DNA of 7,896 nucleotides from Candidatus Thorarchaeota archaeon (GCA_016841005.1 JAEORG010000239.1:1-7896); one strand, 5' to 3'; shown: positions 1 to 6,083, counted from the first letter of the stretch. A program made the numbers and translations. The notes: generated from the sequence alone by a model not told the origin.

Positions 1-95
1 CTGACATTTATGTTCCTCATATCAGGGAGATTTTGGAAAAGATGAACAAGGTTCGCGGACAAGGGCCTCCTGTTCCTGTGGAGGCGCATTCCTAG
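1..95 (+). CDS. C-terminal tail of an unidentified protein (partial)
   Basis: Reading from base 3, an open frame enters from the left edge and stops at TAG 93-95. It encodes about 30 residues: a short amphipathic helix-like stretch (HIREILEKMNKV) and then a Gly/Pro-rich tail ending in EAHS. The stop is followed 15 bases later by a T-tract suited to archaeal termination, which supports this strand and frame as the end of a gene. The antisense strand is also open over this short stretch, so the call rests on the terminator and the protein-like composition. The family cannot be recognised from this fragment. Confidence 0.5.
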   Translation, partial: DIYVPHIREILEKMNKVRGQGPPVPVEAHS

Positions 96-110
96 AAAAT
101 CAATTTAAGA

Positions 111-117
111 TTTTTTT
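111..117 (+). terminator. T-tract, likely archaeal terminator
   Basis: Seven consecutive T residues lie 15 bases after the TAG stop at 93-95 and before the next promoter. Archaeal RNA polymerase terminates at such T-runs without needing a hairpin, and no strong stem is visible before it. Assignment to the upstream partial gene is inferred from position. Confidence 0.45.
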
Positions 118-160
118 GAATGAGGCGAAAACACTGGATTTTCCATAATTCTGCAAAAGG

Positions 161-166
161 ATAAAA
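161..166 (+). promoter_or_regulatory. TATA-like box for the 748-residue membrane protein
   Basis: ATAAAA is preceded by an A-rich CAAAAGG that could serve as a BRE. Its centre is about 24 bases before the TTG at 187, so transcription could begin at or near that codon (leaderless) or leave a leader of about 38 bases for the ATG at 226. A second, weaker AT-rich stretch (CATAATT, 144-150) is an alternative. Confidence 0.35.
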
Positions 167-186
167 CCTCTCTTGCGCCTTGTGAA

Positions 187-2433
187 TTGGCGAGGGATTT
201 GAAGTTTCATGCTGAACCTTGGACCATGTACATAACGAAGGCAAGAGTAATAACAATCTCAATCCTTCTTATTGGATACCTTCTTTTGTCTGCTAATCAA
301 TTGTCTATCGATCCCACCTTCCGACCAAAAGGAGAAATGGAAATTGAATACACAACTCCCATCGACCAAAACTTGACCTATTTTGTGGAGAGAACGCCTG
401 CAGTTTCAATGAATTCTCACATCGTGGTTAATACTTCTGACATTGATTATCATGGGAATTTCCCTGCTTTTCAATTGCCTCGTTTCGATTATGATCGGAT
501 AGTGTTCAATGTAAGTTTAGAATCTACAAGTTCCGTAACTGCTGTTACATTTGCCATATCTTACAGCGGTGTGGGTGTTAGCCTTAGTGAGGATGTAAGT
601 GAACTCAGCGTAGTATCTATTGAGTTGAATGTATCTGAAATCAAAGAACAATCAGCTTTCTGGCTTGTTGACCTAAATGCAAGAATAAGTCCAATTGATA
701 GTCTCATTATCCACAATCTAATAGTCTGGGTCTATTCCTCTGTTCCTCTTGTACCAGTTTCAATTGATCTGCAGACAACAAATGGGCAGAGTCTATTTGA
801 AAGCACAATGTTTAGGAACCTCTGGCATTGGCCCAATCTTCGCCTCTATAAAGACAATAACACATCGAACATTGATAATTTGTATCCACGTGAAATCAAT
901 CACACATTTTATGTCCGACCAGGAATGCTCAATGGTACGGCAAGATGGGAGCCAGAATATTATAATTCATTTCCATTAAATGTTCTATACTTTTCAAATG
1001 AATCTGTTCTGATAAAAGTTAGACTTCTAGCTATCAATGTTGAACTTGATGTCAATACATCTTATCCCATCACACATATCTACATCTCTGGATATAATCA
1101 TTGGACCTATGATCTCTATGTTTCACCTGATTTGATGCCCCCTTCCCTCTATATCCCGCCTGATTACGAAGTCTATATTACGGTATCACTCTCTGAGATT
1201 TCTAATAATATGCAACCATTGATCACATCTTCTTTAAGTCGGCTCAATCTAAATGGTTCTTACAATCTCCGCGCTCATGTAGATTTTAATAGTCCTACAT
1301 TTGGCGGATTTGAATTTACAACTGACTTTATTCGGGTCATACTTACTTTGACACTTTTTCTCCTTGTCCTACTTAGATTGTCACTGTTCATAAATAATCC
1401 CAAGAGAAAAATTCCCAAGGATTTCAGATTGATACCTTCTATTTCGTTTGGTATTCTCTCACTGCTTCCATGGTTCTATAACACGAATTTCTTTCCTCAA
1501 CCCTATCAGGAATTCACTATCCCCATTCATAGTATTTCAATGGGTCCATTTCCTCTTGTTGGTTTTTGGACCGATGGATCCTCAATTGCCTGGACTGTCA
1601 CATCTGAAACACTAGTTTGGTCAATTGTCGCAATCGCTCTCTACTGGCTTCCTGTTCTAGGAACTGCAATTCAATTCAGCACACCCAGTAATAGACTAAA
1701 TGATATCAAGATGGGAATTTTGCTTTTTATTCCATCAAACCTGATTTTATTCGTTTATCTTGGATTAGAGAGCATAGTTGGAGGATTTGGGAATCTTGTT
1801 TTCCCATTGGCAATCGGGCTTATTATACCAACTGCATGGCTGTTTTTGATTTGTGTAATATCGATTGCAGGGAAGTATAAGACAGTCCATTTGCAAAGCT
1901 TGCTTTCCAGAGATATGGTCGCGACACCGGAGTTGAAAGAAATCATAGAAACAAAATCGGAAAAAGACTCACCTGTAATTCAAAATCCCCAAGATTATGA
2001 TACGTGGAGAGGATGGTTTGTGCTTTTGTTACTATTTCTATTGATACTTATTCCATACGCTCTAACTCCTAACGGACTTCCTTTCTTTCCCCTCCCAGGA
2101 TTGTATCATATTGGAAATATGTGGGATTATTCTCATTTAGGGCTCGCGTTTTTGCTAATTGAAATACCCTACCTTATGGGCGGCTTTCTCGCGATACACT
2201 CAATGTGGAGATTTTCTCGAAGAAAGGTTTCGATTGTTTGGGTATGGATTGGGGCTGGAATGCTATATCTCTTCACTATTCCAGGTATCATGCTTCTTGG
2301 ATTTACTGCATTTCCTCTCCCTGCAATCATCTTTGTTTCACTATCGATTCTTCTATGGTTTAAACAGGCATATGAGGACGCAGGTGAATCTGAGATAGTA
2401 TCTGATACAGCTAAAAGTGATGCATTCATATAA
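187..2433 (+). CDS. Membrane-anchored, sequon-rich multi-span protein, function unknown
   Basis: I do not recognise this 748-residue protein. Residues about 19-37 form a hydrophobic signal or anchor segment. Residues about 40-378 look like a beta-rich extracytoplasmic domain with alternating polar and hydrophobic strands, and carry about ten N-X-S/T sequons (N62, N82, N108, N148, N224/N225, N238, N249, N271, N290, N356), consistent with archaeal N-glycosylation. Residues about 380-728 hold roughly eight membrane spans in two groups split by a polar loop at about 563-606, and the C-terminus is a polar tail. No enzymatic motif is visible; a surface receptor, sensor or cell-envelope role is only inference. 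The start is uncertain: TTG 187 gives the longest frame, while ATG 226 (residue 14) keeps the anchor and is equally plausible. Neither has a clear Shine-Dalgarno sequence. The 3' end is only 5 bases from the stop of the convergent HAD gene, so terminators must overlap. Confidence 0.85.
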   Translation: MARDLKFHAEPWTMYITKARVITISILLIGYLLLSANQLSIDPTFRPKGEMEIEYTTPIDQNLTYFVERTPAVSMNSHIVVNTSDIDYHGNFPAFQLPRFDYDRIVFNVSLESTSSVTAVTFAISYSGVGVSLSEDVSELSVVSIELNVSEIKEQSAFWLVDLNARISPIDSLIIHNLIVWVYSSVPLVPVSIDLQTTNGQSLFESTMFRNLWHWPNLRLYKDNNTSNIDNLYPREINHTFYVRPGMLNGTARWEPEYYNSFPLNVLYFSNESVLIKVRLLAINVELDVNTSYPITHIYISGYNHWTYDLYVSPDLMPPSLYIPPDYEVYITVSLSEISNNMQPLITSSLSRLNLNGSYNLRAHVDFNSPTFGGFEFTTDFIRVILTLTLFLLVLLRLSLFINNPKRKIPKDFRLIPSISFGILSLLPWFYNTNFFPQPYQEFTIPIHSISMGPFPLVGFWTDGSSIAWTVTSETLVWSIVAIALYWLPVLGTAIQFSTPSNRLNDIKMGILLFIPSNLILFVYLGLESIVGGFGNLVFPLAIGLIIPTAWLFLICVISIAGKYKTVHLQSLLSRDMVATPELKEIIETKSEKDSPVIQNPQDYDTWRGWFVLLLLFLLILIPYALTPNGLPFFPLPGLYHIGNMWDYSHLGLAFLLIEIPYLMGGFLAIHSMWRFSRRKVSIVWVWIGAGMLYLFTIPGIMLLGFTAFPLPAIIFVSLSILLWFKQAYEDAGESEIVSDTAKSDAFI

Positions 2434-2438
2434 CTCAT

Positions 2439-3098
2439 TTAATTTTGTGAGACAACGATATTTTCAATCACATCTGATAGGTGCTGCAAAACAGGTCCTT
2501 TGTATCCCAGATTCCTAAAGTCATCAGCTGTGAACATCCTACTAAGAGCTAGAAAACTGCAGAATCCCTTGGATCGTTCAAAATCCTTTAGAGAGTCTCC
2601 GACGAACACCATCTTCTCAAAGGGGACATTGAAGTTCTCATGAATGTGCTTGAAATGATCTGCTCCTTTCTCAAAACCAGGACGGTAGCCAAGTATCGCT
2701 TTGAATAAGTGCAATATGCCTAATCTTCTGAAATATTCTTCAATGGTCGGTTGGAAAGTTGACGATGAAACAAACACATCAATTCCCATTTCTAGGATTT
2801 TTTTGACTGTTGCCTCTGCGTCGTGGAATAATTTTTGTTCGAAGATTCGTTCTATTTTCAAATACTCAAATTCCTCAATTGCTTGCTCGTTCCTGACATC
2901 ATCATCGAAATTCATCTTGACTTGCTGTTCGTATGGTAGCCCTGTCGTCATTCGGTATCGAGATGTCGCCTCTTCTCTTGAGACACCAAAGTACTTCATC
3001 ATCATCTCAACACCAATACTCTCAAGAAAGGGCATGCTATCCGCTAGTGTACCATCAAAATCGAATATAATCGCCTTGCAGGTTATCTTTTCAGTCAT
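2439..3098 (-). CDS. HAD-superfamily hydrolase (phosphatase-like, subfamily IA type)
   Basis: This 219-residue protein is very likely a Mg-dependent phosphatase of the haloacid dehalogenase superfamily, acting on a small cytosolic phosphorylated metabolite. Motif I is FDFDGTLADS (nucleophile D13, general acid/base D15), followed by a helical C1 cap at about residues 20-90. Motif II is the Ser run at 111-113 after VFV, the motif III lysine is probably K144, and motif IV is VGDSLKD (D168, D172). Length and cap type match phosphoglycolate phosphatase/beta-phosphoglucomutase-like members, but the substrate cannot be read from the sequence. ATG 3098 is the start; AAGGAAG lies about 12 bases upstream as a weak, distant ribosome site. 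The gene follows the pyrophosphatase on the same strand after 78 bases with no T-tract terminator in between, so co-transcription is likely. No transmembrane or signal segment is seen. Confidence 0.9.
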   Translation of the reverse strand: MTEKITCKAIIFDFDGTLADSMPFLESIGVEMMMKYFGVSREEATSRYRMTTGLPYEQQVKMNFDDDVRNEQAIEEFEYLKIERIFEQKLFHDAEATVKKILEMGIDVFVSSSTFQPTIEEYFRRLGILHLFKAILGYRPGFEKGADHFKHIHENFNVPFEKMVFVGDSLKDFERSKGFCSFLALSRMFTADDFRNLGYKGPVLQHLSDVIENIVVSQN

Positions 3099-3164
3099 GG
3101 AGTATCACTGCTTCCTTTCCGAACTCGATGTGTCTTTGGTTTCACATTAGAGAATTGTGGTGTG

Positions 3165-3174
3165 GCTCTAGAGC
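3165..3174. repeat. 10-base perfect palindrome between pyrophosphatase and HAD genes
   Basis: GCTCTAGAGC lies just beyond the pyrophosphatase stop codon. It is too short for a stable hairpin and is not followed by a T-run on the minus strand, so it does not look like a terminator. Several palindromes of this size are expected by chance in a window this long. It is noted only because it sits in the gap between the two genes. Confidence 0.2.
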
Positions 3175-3176
3175 AG

Positions 3177-3701
3177 CTATTTTCGTTTCTTCCTATAGTC
3201 GTCTATGCAGCGGCTTATTGTTGAAAATGCTTCACCAAGCTCTCTGAACTCCTTAATCTCAGTATGTCCGCCTTCTTGAATTTTGTATGTGGCGTAGAAA
3301 TGCTTGAGTTCATCAATATTGCTTCGAGGCACATCGATAAGGCTTTTCACATCTCTATAATATGGATCATTGACCGGTACTGCGATTATTTTATCGTCAA
3401 TATGACCTGCATCATCCATCTCCATTATGCCAATAGGTCTTGCCTTCACTAGACACCCTGTAAATGTTGGTACACTGATTAGAAGAATCACATCCAGAGG
3501 GTCATCGTCATGATCCAAAGTCTTGGGAATGAAACCATAATCGAACGGAGCAAACGTATACAGAACTCTGTCCAGTCTAAACACATTATTCTCAGAGTCA
3601 TATTCATACTTATTCTTGCTAGCGCGAGTCATTTCAACAACAACATAGATCTCGCTAGGTGGATTTGGTCCAGATGGTAGGTCATGAAGGTAATTGGTCA
3701 T
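3177..3701 (-). CDS. ppa: Inorganic pyrophosphatase, family I (soluble)
   Basis: The enzyme hydrolyses pyrophosphate to two phosphates in the cytosol and so pulls nucleotide-consuming reactions forward. The 174-residue length is normal for prokaryotic family I. The family signature is present as DDDPLDV, with metal-binding D65, D67 and D70. Other active-site positions line up with the E. coli enzyme: E23, K31, E33, R45, Y55, D97, D102, K104 and the YK pair at 139-140. One oddity is the stretch from R45 to Y55 (RVLYTFAPFDY). As I recall E. coli- and Thermococcus-type enzymes, it is about two residues shorter and lacks the tyrosine equivalent to E. coli Y51. ATG 3701 is preceded by an AT-rich TATA-like box about 24-34 bases upstream and no Shine-Dalgarno sequence, so the mRNA is probably leaderless or nearly so. 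The HAD phosphatase lies downstream on the same strand. Confidence 0.95.
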   Translation of the reverse strand: MTNYLHDLPSGPNPPSEIYVVVEMTRASKNKYEYDSENNVFRLDRVLYTFAPFDYGFIPKTLDHDDDPLDVILLISVPTFTGCLVKARPIGIMEMDDAGHIDDKIIAVPVNDPYYRDVKSLIDVPRSNIDELKHFYATYKIQEGGHTEIKEFRELGEAFSTISRCIDDYRKKRK

Positions 3702-3723
3702 AACTTGCCATACATATCATCCT

Positions 3724-3735
3724 ACAAATATTATT
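3724..3735 (-). promoter_or_regulatory. TATA-like box for the pyrophosphatase gene
   Basis: Read on the minus strand this is AATAATATTTGT, the most AT-rich stretch before the gene. It is centred about 28 bases upstream of ATG 3701, the spacing expected for an archaeal TATA box serving a leaderless transcript. It shares a 130-base divergent promoter region with the plus-strand four-span membrane protein. Confidence 0.45.
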
Positions 3736-3770
3736 CGACCTGTATACATACTACTTACTAATCACACTAC

Positions 3771-3782
3771 AAGCTTTTATGA
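3771..3782 (+). promoter_or_regulatory. TATA-like box for the four-span membrane protein
   Basis: AAGCTTTTATGA contains a TTTTAT core. With the usual spacing, transcription would start near 3804, leaving a leader of about 28 bases that contains the GAGG ribosome-site element at 3819-3822. This placement supports ATG 3832 over the more upstream in-frame TTG at 3694, which would lie outside the transcript. Confidence 0.45.
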
Positions 3783-3818
3783 GCCTCTCTTACATCATTT
3801 GAGTGTCACGCTTATACT

Positions 3819-3824
3819 GAGGGT
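3819..3824 (+). promoter_or_regulatory. Shine-Dalgarno-like element GAGGGT
   Basis: GAGGGT ends 7 bases before ATG 3832. It is a partial match to the archaeal anti-Shine-Dalgarno complement and decides the start of the four-span membrane protein against the upstream TTG. Confidence 0.4.
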
Positions 3825-3831
3825 ACGAATA

Positions 3832-4407
3832 ATGTCAGATTCTGAGCCTGAAATACTTCCTGATGATAAAGCTGAATTACTAGATGTTGGCTCACTCTTC
3901 AAAGGAACTGCAACCATTACATTAGTTGCCGAGATTATTGCTGCTATCATGTTGTTAGGTTCTTCTACAGCCTATGTTGTTAGCCGCTCCGGTCTAATCG
4001 AAGAGATTGAGTTTGATGTGGCGATATTTCTTCTTCTTGGCGGTGCGATGGTGACATTATTCCTTTTTCTCGCAGCAATCAGTTTCTTTGTTAGGTTCAA
4101 CAGAAAAATTGGTCGTTCGGTCATTGGTGATGGCATCGGAGAAGTAGATCTCAACCGGCCCGGAGTCAAGACAGTTGTTATTATCTATGGACTTGCAGTA
4201 GGGCTTATACTGATTATTGGAGTGTACGGCTATTGGCTTGTGTACAAGTACTTCTTCGCTCCGATAGCTCTTACTTCTCTGAGTTTCTTAGGTGTCTCAC
4301 TATCGTTGGGTATTTTGGTCATGTCGTTTTTGACTCAGATTGTACTCATAATCATTGGGAGAACTGCAACTACAATCATAAACAAGGTCTTGGCAGCAGA
4401 TAGCTAG
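3832..4407 (+). CDS. Four-span membrane protein, function unknown
   Basis: This 191-residue protein is not recognised. It has an acidic N-terminus (MSDSEPEILPDDKAE) and four predicted membrane spans at about residues 27-50, 62-87, 113-138 and 145-175. A basic loop lies between spans 2 and 3 (RFNRKIGR), so by the positive-inside rule both termini should be cytoplasmic. No catalytic or metal-binding motif is visible. I chose ATG 3832 rather than the longer frame from TTG 3694 for three reasons: the extra 46 residues look like translated non-coding sequence, the long frame would overlap the start of the divergent pyrophosphatase, and a GAGG element sits 9 bases before ATG 3832 (bases 3819-3822). 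The exchanger gene follows on the same strand after 66 bases but appears to have its own promoter. Confidence 0.75.
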   Translation: MSDSEPEILPDDKAELLDVGSLFKGTATITLVAEIIAAIMLLGSSTAYVVSRSGLIEEIEFDVAIFLLLGGAMVTLFLFLAAISFFVRFNRKIGRSVIGDGIGEVDLNRPGVKTVVIIYGLAVGLILIIGVYGYWLVYKYFFAPIALTSLSFLGVSLSLGILVMSFLTQIVLIIIGRTATTIINKVLAADS

Positions 4408-4430
4408 GCTCTCTTCTAAATAAGGGCGAA

Positions 4431-4437
4431 GTTTAAT
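4431..4437 (+). promoter_or_regulatory. TATA-like box for the cation exchanger
   Basis: GTTTAAT, preceded by GGGCGAA as a possible BRE, lies between the upstream membrane gene and the exchanger. The usual spacing puts the transcription start near 4461, inside the second of two abutting inverted repeats. This gives the exchanger its own promoter although it follows the four-span gene by only 66 bases. Confidence 0.4.
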
Positions 4438-4438
4438 T

Positions 4439-4451
4439 GGGTATCATACCC
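4439..4451. repeat. Perfect 13-base inverted repeat, candidate operator
   Basis: GGGTATCATACCC has 6-base arms GGGTAT/ATACCC around a single central C. It starts one base after the TATA-like box at 4431-4437, a position where a bound repressor would block RNA polymerase in archaea. It directly abuts a second perfect inverted repeat at 4452-4467. The operator role is inferred from position and symmetry; the cognate regulator is not in this window. Confidence 0.45.
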
Positions 4452-4467
4452 GCACCATGGATGGTGC
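4452..4467. repeat. Perfect 16-base inverted repeat before the exchanger start
   Basis: GCACCATGGATGGTGC has 7-base arms GCACCAT/ATGGTGC around GG. It ends 6 bases before the GTG start at 4474 and begins immediately after the 13-base inverted repeat. As DNA it could be an operator half overlapping the transcription start; as RNA it could form a 6-pair stem with a UGGA loop next to the start codon. It contains ATGs, but neither opens the exchanger frame. Confidence 0.45.
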
Positions 4468-4473
4468 TCATTT

Positions 4474-5649
4474 GTGAAATTGAAGCTCTGGCAATTCTCG
4501 TATATCATAGGAATGCTGATTGTGGTCCCATTGCTCTTCCTCGATATGTTTGGACTGCATACTATTCTTGAACCCATCATGCCCTATTTGGAACTAGTTG
4601 GGGGCATCATGGTAATTGCAGGCGCCTGTGAGGCTTTCGTACTTTCAGTTGAAGGTCTTGCACATAACATGCATCTTACTGATTATGTGGCAGGAATCTA
4701 TGCTAGTATAGCTAGCACAATTCCAGAGTTGTTTGTTCTTCTCTTCCTTCTTCTGGGTGGACAATATGAGATGGCTTGGATTCTAGCACTCGCGACCATC
4801 TTCATGAATAGTCTAGTATTTGCTCTTTACACACTCGTCCTACCAAAGGATCATGAAGGTAACTTTAGACTTCCAGATGCAATTCATCATGTTGGTTCAG
4901 ATTTACTTACAATGGGAGCTGTCATCTCTCTATCAGTAGGTCTGTCAATGATGCTCGTGCATCTATTTCCAATGACTCCTGGAAATGAACTAATATCCCA
5001 ATTTCTAGACTCTGGTGAACTGATTCTCTTCGGATTCTGCTTGATTATCGTCTTTTTGGCATATCTCTATCGAATTACGAAATACTATGGGAAAGTTGTT
5101 CCAAATACAGATGATCCGCTCTTGGATAGCGACTTAGTCAGTAAAGCTATGCCTAAGAAGACCCTTGCAATCTTTCTATCCTTCGCAGCCCTAGGAGCGG
5201 CACTGGGTGGTGAAGCACTCTCTTCCTTTGCTCACTTCGCTAGCGGACCAGAGGGACTTAATTTACCCATTATTCATGCAGCTCTACTTCTTGTGATATT
5301 TGGAGGTACACCTGAGTACATCATTGTAGCCAGTAGCCATAGGAAGGATGAGATTGAAGTTGCTCTGAGTAATGCATTCGGTGGTATTGTACAGGTATTT
5401 TTTGTTATCTTCGGATTTACAATGATAGCATCAGGACTTCTAGGATACATGGATCCCGTTCATCTAGGAACAGAGATTCTTCCGATTGAACTATATTCAG
5501 TTGTCTTGTTACTATTCGCATTTCCAACAATGTTCATCCTTAGAACAATGATTACTGATGACGCAAAGGTCAATGCATTAGAATCGGTATCGATGATTGC
5601 AGTATTCATTATGATGCTCTATCTTCTACTTGTGTATGGAGGAATATGA
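4474..5649 (+). CDS. CaCA-superfamily cation exchanger (sodium/calcium exchanger-like)
   Basis: This 391-residue polytopic protein has about ten to eleven spans and the two-repeat layout of Ca2+:cation antiporters, which exchange Ca2+ (or another cation) for Na+ or H+ across the cytoplasmic membrane. The first alpha-repeat-like segment, about residues 43-120, contains STIPE with E85. The second, about 240-315, contains FGGTPE with E281, followed by a helix (ALSNAFGG) where the family usually has GNxxGSN. The PE glutamates, central to ion binding in the family, are kept, but the surrounding GTSLPE and GSNIFN consensus is degraded in both halves. It is therefore a divergent member and the ion is uncertain. 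A polar loop at about 203-228 separates the halves. The GTG start is the only reasonable one: no in-frame ATG lies upstream before bases 4441-4473 run into the promoter, and the next ATG (residue 14) would cut the first span. Two abutting inverted repeats before the start suggest regulation. Confidence 0.75.
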   Translation: MKLKLWQFSYIIGMLIVVPLLFLDMFGLHTILEPIMPYLELVGGIMVIAGACEAFVLSVEGLAHNMHLTDYVAGIYASIASTIPELFVLLFLLLGGQYEMAWILALATIFMNSLVFALYTLVLPKDHEGNFRLPDAIHHVGSDLLTMGAVISLSVGLSMMLVHLFPMTPGNELISQFLDSGELILFGFCLIIVFLAYLYRITKYYGKVVPNTDDPLLDSDLVSKAMPKKTLAIFLSFAALGAALGGEALSSFAHFASGPEGLNLPIIHAALLLVIFGGTPEYIIVASSHRKDEIEVALSNAFGGIVQVFFVIFGFTMIASGLLGYMDPVHLGTEILPIELYSVVLLLFAFPTMFILRTMITDDAKVNALESVSMIAVFIMMLYLLLVYGGI

Positions 5650-5675
5650 TTAGGACTTCACGTACAGAGAATGCA

Positions 5676-5918
5676 TCAATAGTGGCGGTATTCTCCAAGC
5701 ACCTGAATTTTGATAATGCAGCTGAGATTGACATACTCATCCGGCTTATCGCCTTCATTATGTTTGAGCGCCACAATCTCTTTACCAACAAAAGCGACAC
5801 GTCCTTCAGCAACTATCATCATCCCTGGACCATAGAATCGAAGTCGCTCTCCCGTTTTGATTGAGTCTTGCAAAATACTTCTGAGAGTGTAGTCCTTCTG
5901 GATTTCAGACATGTGCAT
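5676..5918 (-). CDS. Small beta-rich protein, possibly Sm-like/SH3-like barrel
   Basis: This 80-residue protein was not recognised by sequence. After an N-terminal helix (about residues 5-20) come about four to five predicted beta strands: ERLRFYG (24-30), MMIVAEGRVAFVG (33-45), EIVALKH (47-53) and EYVNLSCIIKIQVLGE (61-76), with a charged loop NEGDKPD between the last two. A helix followed by short, strongly curved strands is the order of Sm/Hfq-like and other small barrels, so RNA or DNA binding is possible but is inference. No signal peptide or membrane span is seen. Starts at 5918 (M1) and 5912 (M3) are both possible; a TATA-like box centred at about 5939 is 27 bases before M3, favouring a leaderless start there. 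The gene converges on the exchanger (26-base gap) and is divergent from the 484-residue membrane protein. Overlapping frames on both strands look less protein-like. Confidence 0.65.
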   Translation of the reverse strand: MHMSEIQKDYTLRSILQDSIKTGERLRFYGPGMMIVAEGRVAFVGKEIVALKHNEGDKPDEYVNLSCIIKIQVLGEYRHY

Positions 5919-5934
5919 ATATACTACATTCCGA

Positions 5935-5943
5935 CAAAATAAG
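5935..5943 (-). promoter_or_regulatory. TATA-like box for the small beta-rich protein
   Basis: On the minus strand this reads CTTATTTTG. Its centre lies about 21 bases before ATG 5918 and 27 before ATG 5912, which fits leaderless transcription starting at the second methionine. No Shine-Dalgarno sequence precedes either start. Confidence 0.4.
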
Positions 5944-6083
5944 CGTTAGCCTTAACCAACTCTTCGATTTGTCGTTGATGAGGTTGAATTATCAAAATTT
6001 CAAAGACCGGTCTATTTGCCATGTTTGATAATTGTATCTCCAGTTTCCAGATATATTCAAAGAGATATTACCTGTCTAACAAG

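Noticed and set aside
2701..3150. 149-residue plus-strand frame opposite the HAD gene
   Set aside because: It is antisense to intact HAD catalytic motifs and has a Ser/Ile-rich composition typical of shadow frames.
3741..3748. TGTATACA palindrome in the divergent promoter region
   Set aside because: Eight-base palindromes are common in AT-rich DNA; nothing else supports an operator here.
3694..3831. 46-residue N-terminal extension of the four-span membrane protein from TTG 3694
   Set aside because: It overlaps the start of the divergent pyrophosphatase, crosses the TATA-like boxes of both genes and does not look like protein; ATG 3832 has a ribosome-site element.
5646..5864. Plus-strand 72-residue and minus-strand 67-residue frames over the small beta-rich gene
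   Set aside because: Both are rich in scattered residues without a fold-like pattern and overlap the more protein-like minus-strand frame 5676-5918.
6004..6013. AGACCGGTCT palindrome in the 5919-6127 promoter region
   Set aside because: Several 10-base palindromes are expected by chance in a window of this size, and it sits away from both TATA-like boxes.
5968..6060. Possible C/D-box small RNA (TTGATGA at about 5974-5980)
   Set aside because: The C-box match is imperfect and no CTGA D box lies at a suitable distance.
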